Of a DNA stretch of 64,000 nucleotides, positions 49,572-57,059 are shown in pieces. How positions within the stretch are numbered: the first letter of the stretch is position 1; every line of letters begins with the position of its first letter. The notes under the pieces are model-generated. The model had not been told where the DNA came from, did no database searches, and saw only the letters and a list, made by a program, of their open reading frames with translations. The position numbers and the translations under genes are program-made. Source of the DNA: an uncultured Verrucomicrobia subdivision 3 bacterium (GTDB lineage Bacteria; Verrucomicrobiota; Verrucomicrobiia; Limisphaerales; UBA11358); NCBI GenBank assembly GCA_903895255.1, contig CAITTG010000010.1, positions 58,061 to 122,060 on the forward strand, written 5' to 3'.

Positions 49572-49873
49572 GTTCCCTCCAGTTCAAATCCCGTCTTTTT
49601 TTGCGCGCTTTTGTGCCTTTTTGCGGCTAAAACCCCTTTTAATTCGTGTCCATCCGTGGTTAAAACTTTCCCCGCTGAACTTTGATGATTGAAATTTGAT
49701 TATTCTCTGGAGCTTGGAGTTTGGCGCTTGGATCTTTCCGTGCCCCCGCCCCATCGCCTTAATCCCCTCCGTTCCCTCCAGTTCAAATCCCGTCTTTTTT
49801 TGCGCCTTTTTGTGCCTTTTTGCGGCTAAAACCCCTTTTTTAATCCGTGTCCATCCGTGTCCATCCGTGGTTA
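49572..49873. repeat. Direct duplication of about 91 bp (second copy 103 bp)
   Basis: GTTCCCTCCAGTTCAAATCC begins copy 1 at 49572 and copy 2 at 49771; both continue through a C/T-rich stretch and TTGCGGCTAAAACCCC to CCATCCGTGGTTA. Copy 2 has an additional CCATCCGTGT unit, so it is longer. Copies differ at only a few positions. Related CCATCCGTG-type motifs occur at 61118-61132 (inverted). Confidence 0.85.
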
Positions 49874-49879
49874 GAAAGC

Positions 49880-49910
49880 AAAAAAACGCCCCGGCTGGCG
49901 CCAGGGCGTT
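49880..49910 (-). terminator. Rho-independent terminator of the 2-oxoacid:ferredoxin oxidoreductase operon
   Basis: On the minus strand AACGCCC pairs with GGGCGTT around an inner TGGCGCCA, followed by a run of T (seven Ts from 49886 down to 49880). It begins 23 bp after the stop of the beta subunit gene. Confidence 0.9.
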
Positions 49911-49933
49911 CCGTGAGTGATTGAATTCGCGGA

Positions 49934-50896
49934 TTATTTCATCCGGTCGAAATTCTTTTGCAGGATCTGCCAGTCTTTTAGCCCGGTGACCTTGCTCTGG
50001 TAGCTCTTGATGATCTCGGCTTCCTTCGCGTTCTTCGTGGGCTTGGTGTTCTTGTAGAACACGCCGAAGTAGCCGGGGAACGGGTCGCCGGCGAGGGCGT
50101 AGGCCGCGCCTTCGTTGGTCACGTCGTGGTCCTTCGGCACTTCCTTGAACACGCCGCCTTTGCGGGGGTTCGAGGCGTCGAACGCGCCTTCATAGAATTC
50201 CACGCATTCGCTCAGGCATTCGATGAAGCTGAATCCGTCATGGTCCATGGCGGCTTCCATCATCTGCAACACGTGATTCGGGTTCGTGTGGGTGGTGCGG
50301 GCCACAAAGGTCGCCCCGGCGGCAATGGCCTGTTTCATCGGGTTGATGGGATAATCCACCGCGCCCCATTGGTCGGTCTTGCTCTTGAAGCCGAGCGGGG
50401 ACGTGGGCGAGGTCTGTTTCTTGGTCAGACCATAGACCCAGTTGTCCATGACCACGTAGGTCATCTTGATGTTTTTGCGGCAGGTATGGCTGAAATGATT
50501 GCCGCCGATGGAGAAGGCATCGCCGTCGCCGCCGAACACAAACACGTGGAGGTCCGGGCGGCTCAGGGAGACGCCGCTGGCAAACGGGAGCGCGCGGCCG
50601 TGAATGAAGTGCGCGCCGTGGGCCTGCACGAAGTACGGGAAGCGGCTGGAGCAGCCGATGCCGGCGATCGTGGTGATCTGCTCGTGGATCATCTTGCGCT
50701 TTTCAATCAATTTGAAATAGAGCGCGAGCACGGAGAAATCGCCGCAACCGGGGCACCACGTGGGGTGGTCGGCCGCGACTTCCTTCTTGGTCAGGCCTTT
50801 GCGTTCCCCGGTCACCGGCGGGGTGGTCGTGGTGGCGGCTGTCGGGCTGGGTGCCACCGGGGTGGCCGTCGTCGTGGGAGTGGTCAAAATGCTCAT
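49934..50896 (-). CDS. korB: 2-oxoacid:ferredoxin oxidoreductase, beta subunit
   Basis: 320 residues. The first 30 form a Thr/Pro-rich stretch, then HPTWCPGCGDFSVL holds the CxxC Cys pair, with GIGCSSRFPYF and SECVEFYEGAF supplying further Cys for the [4Fe-4S] cluster. VFGGDGDAFSIGGNHFSHTC is the thiamin-diphosphate-binding region, with the GDG motif, then MDNWVYGLTKKQTSPTSPLG. This subunit, with the alpha/gamma chain encoded 34 nt upstream on the same strand, oxidises or makes 2-oxoacids (2-oxoglutarate or pyruvate) with ferredoxin and CoA in the cytoplasm. The KorB name is preferred by length and motifs, but substrate is not certain. The operon ends at the terminator 49880-49910. Confidence 0.92.
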   Translation of the reverse strand: MSILTTPTTTATPVAPSPTAATTTTPPVTGERKGLTKKEVAADHPTWCPGCGDFSVLALYFKLIEKRKMIHEQITTIAGIGCSSRFPYFVQAHGAHFIHGRALPFASGVSLSRPDLHVFVFGGDGDAFSIGGNHFSHTCRKNIKMTYVVMDNWVYGLTKKQTSPTSPLGFKSKTDQWGAVDYPINPMKQAIAAGATFVARTTHTNPNHVLQMMEAAMDHDGFSFIECLSECVEFYEGAFDASNPRKGGVFKEVPKDHDVTNEGAAYALAGDPFPGYFGVFYKNTKPTKNAKEAEIIKSYQSKVTGLKDWQILQKNFDRMK

Positions 50897-50930
50897 AGTC
50901 TGGTCAGTTTTAAAAGGTTGAATTCAGGGC

Positions 50931-52745
50931 TCAGGCTTTCGCGGAGGCCAGGGTGCGGGCGCGTTCGAGGATTTCCTTCACCTTCCAGGTGAGGCCGTCG
51001 GACTTGGTGATGCCCTGGATGCGCGGGTCGCAGTAACGGGCGCGGAGGACGGTGGCAAGCTGGCCGTAGCCGTAGATGCCCTCGTCGTTCAATTCCACCA
51101 CGAAGATGTGATGGAACCCCTTGAAGATCTGCTCCAAACCGTTGGGCAGCGGGTTGAGGTGGCGGATGGTGAGACCGGAGATGGCCTCGCCGATGCCCCG
51201 GGCGCGGTCCACGGCTTCCTTGATGGGCCCCTGGCTGGAACCCCAGCCGACGAGCAGGATCTGGCCTTCGTTCGGGCCGTAGGTCTTGAGCTTGGGGAAA
51301 TCCCAGGCGAGCTGGCGCAGCTTGTTGCGGCGCTTGGCCGTCATCAGGGCGTGCAGCTTGGAGGAGCCGGTCGGATGCCCGAGTTCGTCGTGTTCCAACC
51401 CGGTGGCGATGGGGTACTTGCCGCTGAGCACTTTCGTGCCCGGGGCAATGTGCCGGGTGATGCCGTTGGGCTTGGTCAAATCGTAGGGCTTGTGATCTTC
51501 CACGGGGGTGTAGTCCGGGGAGATGTCCTGGCACACTTTTTCGAGATTCGGTTCTTCGAACGCTTCAATCCGGGTGGCAATGCCCTGATCGGTGAGAATG
51601 AACACCGGGGTGCTGTACTTGCGGGCGATGTTCACGGCCTCAATGGCGGTGTAAAAACAGTCTTCCACACTCGTCGGCGCGAGCACCACGCGGGGCGAGT
51701 CGCCGTGACCACCGAAGCAGGCGATGTTCAAGTCGGATTGCTCGACGTTGGTCGGCATGCCAGTGGAGGGGCCGCCGCGCTGGACGTCCACAATCACCAG
51801 GGGCATTTCCGCCATGGAAGCCCAGCCAATGGCCTCGGTCTTGAGGCTAATGCCGGGACCGCTGGAGCCGGTGACCGCCACGCGACCGGCGTAGCTGCCG
51901 CCCAGCGCCATGGATACCGCGGCGATTTCGTCCTCCGTCTGGATGAACATGCCGCCGTACTTGGGCAGTTCGCGGCGGAGCAATTCCATGATGTCCGACC
52001 ACGGGGTGATGGGATACCCGGCACCGAACCGCACGCCGGCGGCGATCAGGCCGTAAGCAAGGGCTTCGTTGCCATTCATCACCACCTGGTGGCGGTCCTT
52101 CTTCTCGGCATCAAAAAACTGGAAGGTCTTGAGCAGGTTTTCCAGCGAATGCATGTAGCCCGCGTTGAAGCAGGTGGTGGCATTGGCCACGAGCGACGGG
52201 TCCTTGCCGCCGAAACGTTCCTCGATCAGCTTGAGCAGCTTGGGCACGTTCAGATCAAAAATCTTGGCGAGCAGGCCCATCGCGAAGATGTTCTTGCCCT
52301 TGTCACGACCGGTGCCGCCGATGGCTTCCACCGTGAGGCTGGAGATATTCACGCCCACATGGCGGTAATTTTCCTCATAGGCCGGGTTCGGCTGCACATG
52401 ATCGGCATCAAACAGCACGATCCCGCCGAGCTTCACGGACTTGATATGGTCCTCGTAGCTGTGCTGGTAGAAGCACAGCAGCATGTCGGCCTCGTCACCG
52501 GCGCTCAGCACTTCGCCGGAGCCGATGCGGACTTGGAAAATGGAAGGACCACCGGAGATGGTGGAGGGAATCGTCATGAACGTCATGACTTCCTGCTCAC
52601 TGCGTCCGGCCAGGCGGGCGAGAAAACCGCCGATGGCCTGGATGCCATCCTGGGAATTACCCGCGATGCGAATCACGGCTTCGTTAATCTTTAAAACCTT
52701 GGCCGCGCCACTCGACGGCGCTGCCGTTGTAATTGTATCACTCAT
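50931..52745 (-). CDS. korA: 2-oxoacid:ferredoxin oxidoreductase, fused gamma/alpha subunit
   Basis: 604 residues from ATG 52745 (MSDTITTAAPSSG); a longer frame to 52799 is less likely, and GAGGT lies 5 nt upstream of this ATG. Residues about 20-200 form the gamma domain (IRIAGNSQDGIQAIGGFLA, then LGGIVLFDADHV). The alpha domain follows: GNEALAYGLIAAGVRFGAGY, PITPWSDIMELLRRELP and TEDEIAAVSMALGGSYAGRV with the TGSSGPGISLKTEAIGWA glycine loop, and PLVIVDVQRGGPSTGMPT, typical of this family. A domain II/III region to residue 604 ends the protein. It is the thiamin-diphosphate enzyme subunit that binds CoA. Candidate promoter 52824-52852 is in front. It pairs with the beta subunit encoded 34 nt downstream. 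Confidence 0.93.
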   Translation of the reverse strand: MSDTITTAAPSSGAAKVLKINEAVIRIAGNSQDGIQAIGGFLARLAGRSEQEVMTFMTIPSTISGGPSIFQVRIGSGEVLSAGDEADMLLCFYQHSYEDHIKSVKLGGIVLFDADHVQPNPAYEENYRHVGVNISSLTVEAIGGTGRDKGKNIFAMGLLAKIFDLNVPKLLKLIEERFGGKDPSLVANATTCFNAGYMHSLENLLKTFQFFDAEKKDRHQVVMNGNEALAYGLIAAGVRFGAGYPITPWSDIMELLRRELPKYGGMFIQTEDEIAAVSMALGGSYAGRVAVTGSSGPGISLKTEAIGWASMAEMPLVIVDVQRGGPSTGMPTNVEQSDLNIACFGGHGDSPRVVLAPTSVEDCFYTAIEAVNIARKYSTPVFILTDQGIATRIEAFEEPNLEKVCQDISPDYTPVEDHKPYDLTKPNGITRHIAPGTKVLSGKYPIATGLEHDELGHPTGSSKLHALMTAKRRNKLRQLAWDFPKLKTYGPNEGQILLVGWGSSQGPIKEAVDRARGIGEAISGLTIRHLNPLPNGLEQIFKGFHHIFVVELNDEGIYGYGQLATVLRARYCDPRIQGITKSDGLTWKVKEILERARTLASAKA

Positions 52746-53068
52746 GGGACCTCGAATAAAAAGCACCGCAATTTTTGTTAAATGGGCAACTGAAGACATT
52801 CAGTGCGACACCGATGCCATATCACACTATCTGGCAGGGGGGCATGTGTCAATTTCTAATAAGTGTTATATATGACTGTGGACAAGCGATTTATAGATAT
52901 TGCGCTATTCAAGATGAAATGCGGAAAAGCGTCCATTAGAATAAATAATTATTAGCGGCCGCAAAAAATGGATATCTTTTGCCCACCCTGTCTAATTTTG
53001 TACACTTATAAACACGGCTTGCACTCCGCTGCCCGAGGGCCTAGCGTGAGGAGCGCGGGAATTGACCA
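52746..53068. other. Divergent AT-rich intergenic region
   Basis: About 320 bases between korA and the TPR gene, notably AT-rich around 52855-53010 (AATAAATAATTATTA near 52940). It holds the candidate korA promoter and a lone TGTGGACAA (52877-52885), a DnaA-box-like word. A single such site is not an origin. No gene or RNA seen. Confidence 0.5.
52824..52852 (-). promoter_or_regulatory. Candidate promoter of the korAB operon
   Basis: On the minus strand a perfect TTGACA (52847-52852) is separated by 17 bp from TAGTGT (52824-52829), a weak -10 (three of six matches). It would give a leader of about 70 nt before korA. The perfect -35 and spacing are the main support. Confidence 0.4.
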
Positions 53069-53545
53069 ATGAATTTGCAGGAATCCTACGACGAAGCCAT
53101 GTTTGCCTTTAGCCAGGGGGACTTCTCCCTGGCCATCGACCGGCTGGCGGCAGTGCTGGCCGCCGAACCGGGTCATTACGAGGCGCAATTGGCGCTGGGC
53201 ATGGCCTGGTACCGCCTCGGCGACTACCCCCGGGCGATTGCCGAAGGCCATAAGGCCGAAGCGCTTAGGCCCAAGGAACAGTTGGTGCACACCAATCTCT
53301 CCCTGTTTTATCAAAAAGCCGGGGACAAGGTCACCGCCGAACATCACGGCCTGCAAGCGCGCATCGCCGGCTGGCGCGAGGAAAGCCAGGCCGCCAAAGC
53401 CGGCACCCCCGCTCCCACCGCCCCGGCGGACCCGGAATTGCAAATGGCCAAAACCGCCGTCCCCGCCCAAGTCATCAAAATGCCCGAGAAATTCCCGGAC
53501 CAGCCGTGGAAGAAGAATAAAGCCGGGCCCCCCGGCGGGGGCTGA
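53069..53545 (+). CDS. TPR-repeat protein
   Basis: 158 residues. Residues 1-100 contain tetratricopeptide repeats: ESYDEAMFAFSQGDFSLAID, then AAEPGHYEAQLALGMAWYRL and GDYPRAIAEGHKAEALRPKE, and VHTNLSLFYQKAGDKVTAEH. The usual W-x-x-LG-x-x-Y-x-x-A positions are mostly filled. The C-terminal 55 residues are Pro/Ala-rich and end in basic KKNKAGPPGGG. TPR proteins are assembly or scaffold factors, and this one has no signal peptide. A coiled-coil protein follows 88 nt downstream on the same strand. Partner unknown. Confidence 0.8.
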   Translation: MNLQESYDEAMFAFSQGDFSLAIDRLAAVLAAEPGHYEAQLALGMAWYRLGDYPRAIAEGHKAEALRPKEQLVHTNLSLFYQKAGDKVTAEHHGLQARIAGWREESQAAKAGTPAPTAPADPELQMAKTAVPAQVIKMPEKFPDQPWKKNKAGPPGGG

Positions 53546-53632
53546 TCGAGCCGGCAATCGGCTGTGTTTAAAGCCACTGGCCGGCAAAAAGCCCCCTGAT
53601 TTCTCAAAATTAAGGCAATTTTTAACAATATT

Positions 53633-53905
53633 ATGAAAAGCTCCTACGAACTGGCCATGGAACGGCTGAACAAAACCGCACCCACAGCCAAAATTTCCGA
53701 CCAACTCAAACAGGAACTCGCGGAATTGGATTCCCAATACGCGGCAAAAATTGCGGAGCGGGAAATCTCATTGAACGCCGAGATCGCCCGGGCGGCGGAT
53801 CCGGAGAAAGCGCAGGAATTGCGGGAACAACTCACGCACGAGCGTAAAAAGCTCCAATCTCAACTGGAGGACAAGAAAGAACGGTTGCGGCAGGGTGGGA
53901 AATAG
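53633..53905 (+). CDS. Small charged coiled-coil protein
   Basis: 90 residues, almost all helical with heptad character: LAMERLNKTAPTAKISDQLK, QELAELDSQYAAKIAEREIS, then PEKAQELREQLTHERKKLQS and QLEDKKERLRQGGK. It is rich in Glu, Lys and Gln and has no signal or membrane part. I do not recognise a named family. It follows the TPR gene on the same strand and converges with the DUF-type membrane protein gene. A regulatory or structural partner of the TPR protein is possible, but not shown. Confidence 0.65.
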   Translation: MKSSYELAMERLNKTAPTAKISDQLKQELAELDSQYAAKIAEREISLNAEIARAADPEKAQELREQLTHERKKLQSQLEDKKERLRQGGK

Positions 53906-53926
53906 GCGGAATCCGTGGGGCGGCGC

Positions 53927-54259
53927 TCAGAGGTGCGCCTGACACCACTCAAGCGCGGTGCGGAGCCAGTCGAAATTCGTCCAGCCTCGATAAAGCGCGT
54001 ATTGGAGCAGGCCGAGGGCGGCGAACACGGCGGTCCATTCAAAGGCCAGTGGCCGTAGCTTCCGGTCTTTGATGAGCACCGAGCCGGCGAGGAGATTGGC
54101 CGCCGCCGCAAGGCCCAGGCCCCAAAAGACCAGAAACTGCGTGGTGGGGGCTTTGGATACCTGGTAACCCACGACGTTCGCCTTGGTGGCGGCGGGCAGG
54201 CCGAGCAGCAGAAAGGCCAGCAGGGCGCAATTGACGAGGAGCAGGAGAAACCGGGGCAT
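53927..54259 (-). CDS. Small membrane protein, linked to the GT2 gene
   Basis: 110 residues with three hydrophobic stretches: a signal/TM at the N-terminus (FLLLLVNCALLAFLLLGLPA), FLVFWGLGLAAAANLLAGSV and FEWTAVFAALGLLQYALY. It starts 7 nt after the GT2 gene stop, so the two are translated together; a lipid- or polymer-linked partner of the glycosyltransferase is a reasonable guess. No family recognised. Confidence 0.65.
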   Translation of the reverse strand: MPRFLLLLVNCALLAFLLLGLPAATKANVVGYQVSKAPTTQFLVFWGLGLAAAANLLAGSVLIKDRKLRPLAFEWTAVFAALGLLQYALYRGWTNFDWLRTALEWCQAHL

Positions 54260-54266
54260 GGGTCGG

Positions 54267-55001
54267 TCAGTTGATGGTTTCGGCGATCCGGTATTTGAAC
54301 ATGCGCTGTTTCATCCAGCGCACGGCCAGCAAATCATAGAAGGAGGCGAACAGGCGGTTCCAGACGCCATAGTGGCTCTGGCCGGCGAACCGGGGGTGGT
54401 TGCTGACCTCAATTTCGGTCACGGTGTGGCCTTCGATTTTGAAGAGGGTGGGCAGGAAACGGTGCATGCCCTTGAAAAATTTCAGATTCTCAATGCACTC
54501 GCGCCGGAAGGCGCGGTAGGTGCAGCCGGCATCGGAAATGTGCTCGCCACTTAACTTGTTGCGCACCGCATTTGCGATGCGGGAGGAGGCGACGCGGATG
54601 AAGTGGTCGCCCTCGCCACGGACTTTTACGCGCGTACCACAGACGCAGTCGTAATGTTTCAGGGCGGCCAGAAACTTGGGGATGTCCTGCGGATCGTTCT
54701 GCAAATCGGCGTCCAGCGTGAAAAGGTATTTGCCCCGGGCGGCCTTGAGACCGGCAAAGCTGGCGGCGCTTTCCCCGCAATTCGTGGCGAAGCGCTGCAC
54801 GCGGACCCGCGGGTCGGCGGCGGCGAGTTCCTTGAGGATGGCCCAGGACTGGTCGCGACTGCAATCGTCGGTGATGACGACCTCATAGGGGAGATTCAAC
54901 GGGTCGACCGCCGCGCGAATGGCCTTGAGGAGTTCGCGCAGGTTGCCCTCCTCGTTGTAGCAGGGGATGACGAGGCTGATTTCGGGGCGGTCATTATTCA
55001 T
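54267..55001 (-). CDS. GT2-family glycosyltransferase (polyprenyl-phosphate-sugar type)
   Basis: 244 residues from ATG 55001. GT-A fold: SLVIPCYNEEGNLRELLKAI, then VITDDCSRDQSWAILKEL, and TLDADLQNDPQDIPKFLAAL with the DxD-type Asp pair, and HFIRVASSRIANAVRNKLSG. The DPM1/DolP-mannose style (NDAGCTYRAFRRECIENLKF) suggests a polyprenyl-phosphate glycosyltransferase, cytoplasmic face of the inner membrane. It is coupled to the small membrane protein gene downstream and lies in a run with sugar-modifying genes. The donor sugar is unknown. Confidence 0.9.
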   Translation of the reverse strand: MNNDRPEISLVIPCYNEEGNLRELLKAIRAAVDPLNLPYEVVITDDCSRDQSWAILKELAAADPRVRVQRFATNCGESAASFAGLKAARGKYLFTLDADLQNDPQDIPKFLAALKHYDCVCGTRVKVRGEGDHFIRVASSRIANAVRNKLSGEHISDAGCTYRAFRRECIENLKFFKGMHRFLPTLFKIEGHTVTEIEVSNHPRFAGQSHYGVWNRLFASFYDLLAVRWMKQRMFKYRIAETIN

Positions 55002-55046
55002 CACACAGTATCGTGAGCTGAATTTTACAAAGTTCCCGCGTCATCG

Positions 55047-55101
55047 GAAGTGAATTTTCTGCCGTAGCTGGCGGCCTAAGCCCTGAAGTGAATTATTTGC
55101 C
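55047..55101. repeat. Short direct repeat at the 3' end of the nucleotidyltransferase gene
   Basis: GAAGTGAATTTTCTGCC (55047-55063) and GAAGTGAATTATTTGCC (55085-55101), 38 bp apart; the second copy contains the stop codon and last codons of the gene at 55093. Confidence 0.6.
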
Positions 55102-55818
55102 ACCGCGTTGGCACAGCCGCTTTGCACGCGAACAACATTCCGCCAGGATGGTCTGCACCTCCTTTTGGTCACCTGGTTTCAGCTGTTGAGCTACCAGCGC
55201 GCTCAGCGGTTCCAGCTTCGGTTCATGGCGAGCGATTAACAGGGCAATGCCCGTTTCATAAAGCGCGGCGCGGTCCAGTTCAAACTGGCGGTACAGCGAC
55301 GGCAGGGCGTAAAGTTTCAAAACGATTAACCCCGCGACGGTGACGGCCGGGACCGACAACTCGGCAAAGCGGTGGCGGGTGGCGAATTTTTTGGCAACTT
55401 GTTTGAACAGGGGGTTTTTGGTCAGCAGCACATCCACCTGGACGCTGCGAAAATTGGCACGGGCAAAGTATTCACTCTCCTCAACCATCACTAGTTCAGG
55501 GATTTTGCGCAAGGTGGCGGCGGACATCAGGAGGTCCACGTCCCGGGTGTTCCGGCCTTGCACATAGGTCAGCATGGCCAGACCGCCGACCAGCAAATAA
55601 TCCGCGTGGCGGTCTGCGAGTAAACGGAACAAATCCATAGCATCCTGCGGCACCGGCAGGGAGGGCTTGGCGGACGTGCCTTCGCGCAATTGCAGCGGGG
55701 TTTCGGTCCATTGGTGCGCGCCCACCTCCCAGGCCTCCAGCAACACCTGCGCCACGCGCTGCAGGCTGACGCCTTCGGGCAGCGTGGCGGGGCGGTGGCC
55801 CTGGCGCGGGGTGGTCAT
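55093..55818 (-). CDS. Nucleotidyltransferase-fold protein (AbiEii-like)
   Basis: 241 residues from ATG 55818, preceded by GGGAG 6 nt upstream; the frame is open from GTG 55824. The core YLLVGGLAMLTYVQGRNTRD followed by VDLLM is the GG..A..x..R.T.D.D signature of the AbiEii-type nucleotidyltransferase superfamily, with the catalytic Asp pair in TRDVDLL. VAGLIVLKLYAL is the hydrophobic segment of the same fold. An abortive-infection AbiEii role would need a partner AbiEi, which is absent; nucleotidyltransferases of this type are also found alone. The C-terminal 80 residues are charged and basic. Function is unknown. Confidence 0.7.
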   Translation of the reverse strand: MTTPRQGHRPATLPEGVSLQRVAQVLLEAWEVGAHQWTETPLQLREGTSAKPSLPVPQDAMDLFRLLADRHADYLLVGGLAMLTYVQGRNTRDVDLLMSAATLRKIPELVMVEESEYFARANFRSVQVDVLLTKNPLFKQVAKKFATRHRFAELSVPAVTVAGLIVLKLYALPSLYRQFELDRAALYETGIALLIARHEPKLEPLSALVAQQLKPGDQKEVQTILAECCSRAKRLCQRGGK

Positions 55819-55910
55819 TTTCACTCCCAGATGATGCCGGAAATGGGCGACAAATGGAAGCGGTTTGACGGCTTGGAAATTTACCGATTCACAGCGGCTG
55901 GGTGAAATTA

Positions 55911-56999
55911 TTATTTCTTCCCGTAAAACTCCGCGATGGCATCCGCCACCCGATCCGCAGCGTCCAGGGTCATTTCACCATGGATGGGCAGGGACAGGAT
56001 TTCTTTCACGGCCTGCTCGGTGTGCGGGAGTTTGGGAATATAAGGAAACAGTCCGACCACGGCTGGTTGCTGGTGGTTGGGCTTGGGATAGTGCACACCG
56101 GTCTCGATGTGCTTTTCCTTGAGAAATTTTTGCAGGTCATCACGGCGTTCGGCGCGGATGACGTACATGTGATAAACGGGCGTGGCCCAGTCGCGGACGA
56201 TTGGGGTCTGGACGATGCCCGCCAGCCGTTTCGTATAGCGGGCGGCGATGGTCCGGCGGTTTGCGTTAAAGGCATCCAGGTGTTTCAACATCACCCGGCC
56301 GATGGCGGCGTTGATCTCGTTGAAGCGCACGTTGTAGCCGGTGAATTCGTGGTCGTACTTGCCCTGGCGGCCGTGGTTGCGGAGCATCCGCAAGCGGTCG
56401 GCGTAATCCGTTTTATGAGTGGTGATGCACCCGCCGTCGCCGAGCACCGTGAGATTCTTGGAGGGGAAGAAGCTGAACGCGCCGAAGTCGCCCATGCTGC
56501 CGACGGTCCGGCCCTTGTACTTCGCACCCTGCGCCTGGGCGCAATCCTCAATGACCCAAAGTTTGTGCTGCTGCGCGATAGCGAGTAAACGGTCGTTGTC
56601 GAGCGGATGCCCATAAAGATGCACCCCGATGATGCCGACGGTGCGCGGGGTGATGAGCGATTCGACATGGTGCAAGTCCATGCCAAACGTGTCATCAATA
56701 TCCGCGAACACGGGCCGGGCGCCCAAATGAACAAGCGGCTCCATGGTGGGGAAGGCGGTGTGGCTGGGGGCGATGATTTCGTCGCCGGGGCCGATGCCCT
56801 GGAGCTGGTGCAGCAGGTACGTGATCATGGTCCAGGAACTGCCGAGGACGCATTGCGCGGTGCCGGTGTGCGCGGCCAGCTCGGCTTCAAACGCCGCGGA
56901 TTCCTTGCCCAGAATGTACTGGCCGGAACGAATCGCGCGCAGCGCGGCCTCTTCCACCTCGGCATTGACGAAACATTTCGATAACGGGATTTTGCTCAT
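55911..56999 (-). CDS. DegT/DnrJ/EryC1/StrS-family sugar aminotransferase
   Basis: 362 residues. It transfers an amino group to a nucleotide keto-sugar with PLP; Lys181 in SFFPSKNLTVLGDGG is the PLP lysine. Other family motifs: GDEIIAPSHTAFPTMEPLVH, IEDCAQAQGAKYKGRTVGS and YNVRFNEINAAIGRVMLKHL, plus the late VYHMYVIRAERRDDLQKFL. Next to it on the same strand is a Gfo/Idh/MocA dehydrogenase, a pair seen in amino-sugar nucleotide pathways (the WlbA/WlbE or WbpB/WbpE type). It is on the same strand as a GT2 gene. The product sugar cannot be named. Confidence 0.92.
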   Translation of the reverse strand: MSKIPLSKCFVNAEVEEAALRAIRSGQYILGKESAAFEAELAAHTGTAQCVLGSSWTMITYLLHQLQGIGPGDEIIAPSHTAFPTMEPLVHLGARPVFADIDDTFGMDLHHVESLITPRTVGIIGVHLYGHPLDNDRLLAIAQQHKLWVIEDCAQAQGAKYKGRTVGSMGDFGAFSFFPSKNLTVLGDGGCITTHKTDYADRLRMLRNHGRQGKYDHEFTGYNVRFNEINAAIGRVMLKHLDAFNANRRTIAARYTKRLAGIVQTPIVRDWATPVYHMYVIRAERRDDLQKFLKEKHIETGVHYPKPNHQQPAVVGLFPYIPKLPHTEQAVKEILSLPIHGEMTLDAADRVADAIAEFYGKK

Positions 57000-57003
57000 A
57001 AAA

Positions 57004-57050
57004 AATTTTTATCCGCGAATGACGCTAATGGGCGCTAATTTTTATCCGCG
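57004..57050. repeat. 33-bp direct repeat unit between the aminotransferase and dehydrogenase genes
   Basis: AATTTTTATCCGCG occurs at 57004-57017 and 57037-57050. The stretch between contains AATGACGCT and AATGGGCGCT, a shorter repeated word. It lies just upstream of the aminotransferase start on the minus strand. Confidence 0.6.
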
Positions 57051-57059
57051 TAGGTTGAT

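Larger units (their letters stand above)
49442..49933. other. Repeat-filled intergenic region
   Basis: About 490 bases with no gene. It holds a duplicated segment of about 91 and 103 bp (49572-49662 and 49771-49873) and the terminator of the ferredoxin oxidoreductase operon (49880-49910). AT-rich DNA lies between the copies. Confidence 0.7.

Noticed and set aside
52877..52885. DnaA box TGTGGACAA as a replication origin mark
   Set aside because: It is a single copy, with no dnaA, dnaN or box cluster nearby.
55093..55818. AbiE abortive-infection system
   Set aside because: Only the nucleotidyltransferase fold is present; no AbiEi-type partner is adjacent.
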